A stretch of DNA of 64,000 bases from Chrysogorgia sp. JL179-B06 (lineage: Eukaryota > Cnidaria > Anthozoa > Scleralcyonacea > Chrysogorgiidae): the NCBI GenBank assembly GCA_035772405.1, contig JAYKKM010000496.1:1986001-2050000 (forward strand). Reading direction: 5' to 3'. Positions 62,226 through 64,000 of the stretch are shown here, one piece after another (position 1 is the first letter of the stretch; each line of letters starts with the position of its first letter). The notes beneath the pieces are model-generated. The model did not search any database, was not told the DNA's origin, and saw only the letters and a list, made by a program, of their open reading frames with translations. The position numbers and the translations under genes were made by a program.

Positions 62226-63262
62226 CTCGTTGATATGTAAATTTATAAATTTCGCCATTATACCAACTGCAAAAACTAAAAAAGCACAAAAATAAGTTGC
62301 TTCTTTTATTTGATTGAACATACAGTAATATTCTCCATAATAAGACTTCATTTAATTCCTGTTTTTTTGGCGTTTGTGATTGGTTGTCAAAGCATCGGAT
62401 AGTAGCGGGTGATGTAATCTTATTTCTGAGTTTGACACAGAGAAAAACGGCGCTAGCAAAAATTCTAATTGAGATGGAAACTGAATATACGTCCACTCTG
62501 CTAAATTATTTTACTTTGAAAATCTTGGGAAAGTATTTCCAATGAAGGACAAGTTTCGTTTTTCAAGTTAGTGTATTAATCTCATGGCGAGAAATTATGG
62601 GGCACAGTAGGCACATTCACTTAAACAAATTTGCTTAAAAAATATGGCCGTATATGTCAACAAGGTTTACATAGGCAAAATGAACATTATTCGGGCAAAT
62701 CTTTACTCGTGTTACCATTTTAAAATGTTCCATCAGAAGTTGTTCAAGGCCAACATGGTCTGTAATATTCAAGCACTACTTGCTTTTGAGCGAGTAATTT
62801 CGCTGCGGTATTACAGTATAAATATTGTCGTTTCACATGGTTTGTCCGCAGTGCTCCAAATAGGCGATGTGTCGAAATTTCTTCAATACTGAAGATTAAA
62901 TTCGGCTTTGAGCCAGACGAATAACGTTTATCGCAGATGTTCCAGCGGTTTTATGTTGGCAAATAATCGTACATTTCGATTATCTTTATCGGAATACTTC
63001 ATCCTAAATAGCCATTGCGGTATTCAGTTATGAAGTTGGACAATATTCGGTGTATTTTGGCTCAAGAATTTATATGATACTTTGCGTAAAACCAGTTCAG
63101 AAACCAAGACTAAATTTCTTGATATTTGCGCTTCGCCATATTTTCACACGCCGTTATCACTTCAAAATAAACAGTGTTAGCCTCCTCCACAGGCATCTCT
63201 GTCTTATATATTTCTTTGACAAAACATATCCTAGGTTGCCGTCGTAGATCTTAAAGTCCCGT
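62226..63262. other. Intergenic or intron DNA without a recognised gene
   Basis: Frames at 62188-62496 minus and 62644-62892 plus have no known motif. At about 63178 ttagcctcctccacaggc matches the end of the foldback at 17534-17730. Confidence 0.45.
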
Positions 63263-63627
63263 GTAACCCCAGAGGAGGTTGGACAGCAACGCGCAAAGGA
63301 TCACGGTTAGCGGGCTTGTTTTTCCGCACGGTTGTCATTTGTGCTTGGACTGTTTCGAAGGTAACATCTCCTAAAGATGGACGCTTTTGATACTCAAGGA
63401 TGTCAGGCTGGAATTTTTGCTGAAGAGAGCGTGATATACCTCTATTGTTGCGATTCTGCTTACGAATTCTCTTTCACTATGCGTAGTTCGCCATTTTAAA
63501 GTTTGAACGGGCATTTCTGTCAACATTTTAGTTTTCTAAATTCTGTCTGAGAGACGAATGTGTGTTTATATCAATTTCATTGGTCGAGATATGCACGTGA
63601 CAGCTGTCCACCCTCCTCTGGTGTAAC
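63263..63627. mobile_element. MITE-like element with about 25-bp terminal inverted repeats
   Basis: gtaaccccagaggaggttgg with acagc at 63263-63287 matches the reverse complement of 63603-63627 (gctgtccaccctcctctggt with gtaac) with about two differences. No ORF inside. Telomere-like accctaaccttaatcctaac follows directly on the right (63627-63653). Confidence 0.65.
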
Positions 63628-63720
63628 CCTAACCTTAATCCTAACCCTAGTGAAAATTTAAAAAGTGAAAATTGAACTGTTAAAGTGAAAATTTAAAAAA
63701 AATGGAAAAAATCATACTCA

Positions 63721-63785
63721 CCCAACACTCGAACCCCGACCTCACAAGTAAAAGTCAATGACACAGATCACTCAGCTATGTAAGC
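63721..63785 (-). tRNA. tRNA-like sequence, degenerate
   Basis: On the minus strand acatagctgagtgatctgtg serves as an A-box region and gtcggggttcgagtgttggg as a B-box with two changes. Six of seven acceptor positions can pair. It is likely a SINE head or dead tRNA copy. Confidence 0.4.
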
Positions 63786-64000
63786 AAACTTGAAATATTC
63801 GGTTGACGGTCAATATTTATGTAACCCATTGTAATTAGTGAACCATATACATAATAAAACGATGCTACCGACCGTCTACGGATTCCAAATTAGCAGTGGC
63901 GGCGCACGTGATTTTGCCCACGAAGTAACCTCGAAACATTAGAGACCTTCTATTCACTATTATATTAGTTTATCTATATAGCTTTATATATATATATATA

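Overview
The window is animal nuclear DNA from an AT-rich, intron-bearing and very transposon-rich genome. Spliced exons with GT..AG borders, Penelope-like, CR1/L2-like, R2-type and BEL/Pao elements, tRNA-derived SINE-like repeats, MITE-like foldbacks and large satellites all point to a marine invertebrate. A cnidarian such as an anthozoan is my best guess, but that is inference from gene style and not proven. No prokaryotic-type gene organisation is present.

The left half (about 4.4-30.0 kb, minus strand) is one large split gene. I reconstructed eight exons with GT..AG borders whose reading phases join without conflict: exon 1 (29239-29973, signal peptide and Gly-rich module), exons 2-4 (23207-23394, 15846-15986, 15069-15222), which together spell one F5/8 type C (discoidin) domain, exon 5 (14933-14980), exon 6 (8939-9045), exon 7 (7783-7822) and the giant exon 8 (4420-7124, about 900 codons of beta-rich repeats ending in a second Gly-rich module). 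The gene is open at its 3' side, where retroelements occupy 1-4.2 kb. Its introns hold a Penelope-like element with GIY-YIG and a hammerhead-like end (11.6-14.5 kb), an L2-like LINE (17.9-19.6 kb), an R2-type copy (24.9-27.1 kb), several foldback elements and a TTAA-flanked MITE directly beside exon 8.

The middle (30-46 kb) is gene-poor. It has two divergent pairs of tRNA-like sequences (30.6-30.9 and 41.1-41.4 kb), a broken BEL/Pao gag (31.3-32.3 kb), a 4.9-kb minisatellite of about 30-bp units (33.4-38.2 kb), telomere-like repeats (40.6-40.8 kb) and two LINEs meeting tail to end (42.1-45.1 plus, 45.1-46.0 minus).

The right part begins with an 8.2-kb CpG-rich satellite (46.5-54.7 kb) in which six long GATA tracts are each joined to the same LINE 3'-tail fragment. 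A LINE end of that same family sits just outside, at 55.2-55.9 kb. Beyond it are fragments of a RecQ-like helicase (56.9 kb) and a hAT transposase (58.7-59.1 kb). One exon of an IRE1-like protein kinase follows (60110-60670, plus), with HRN in place of the catalytic HRD. The right end holds more inverted-repeat elements, including a perfect 53-bp palindrome at 61.84-61.97 kb. Apart from the split gene and the kinase exon, nearly all long open frames here are transposon relics or frames through tandem repeats.
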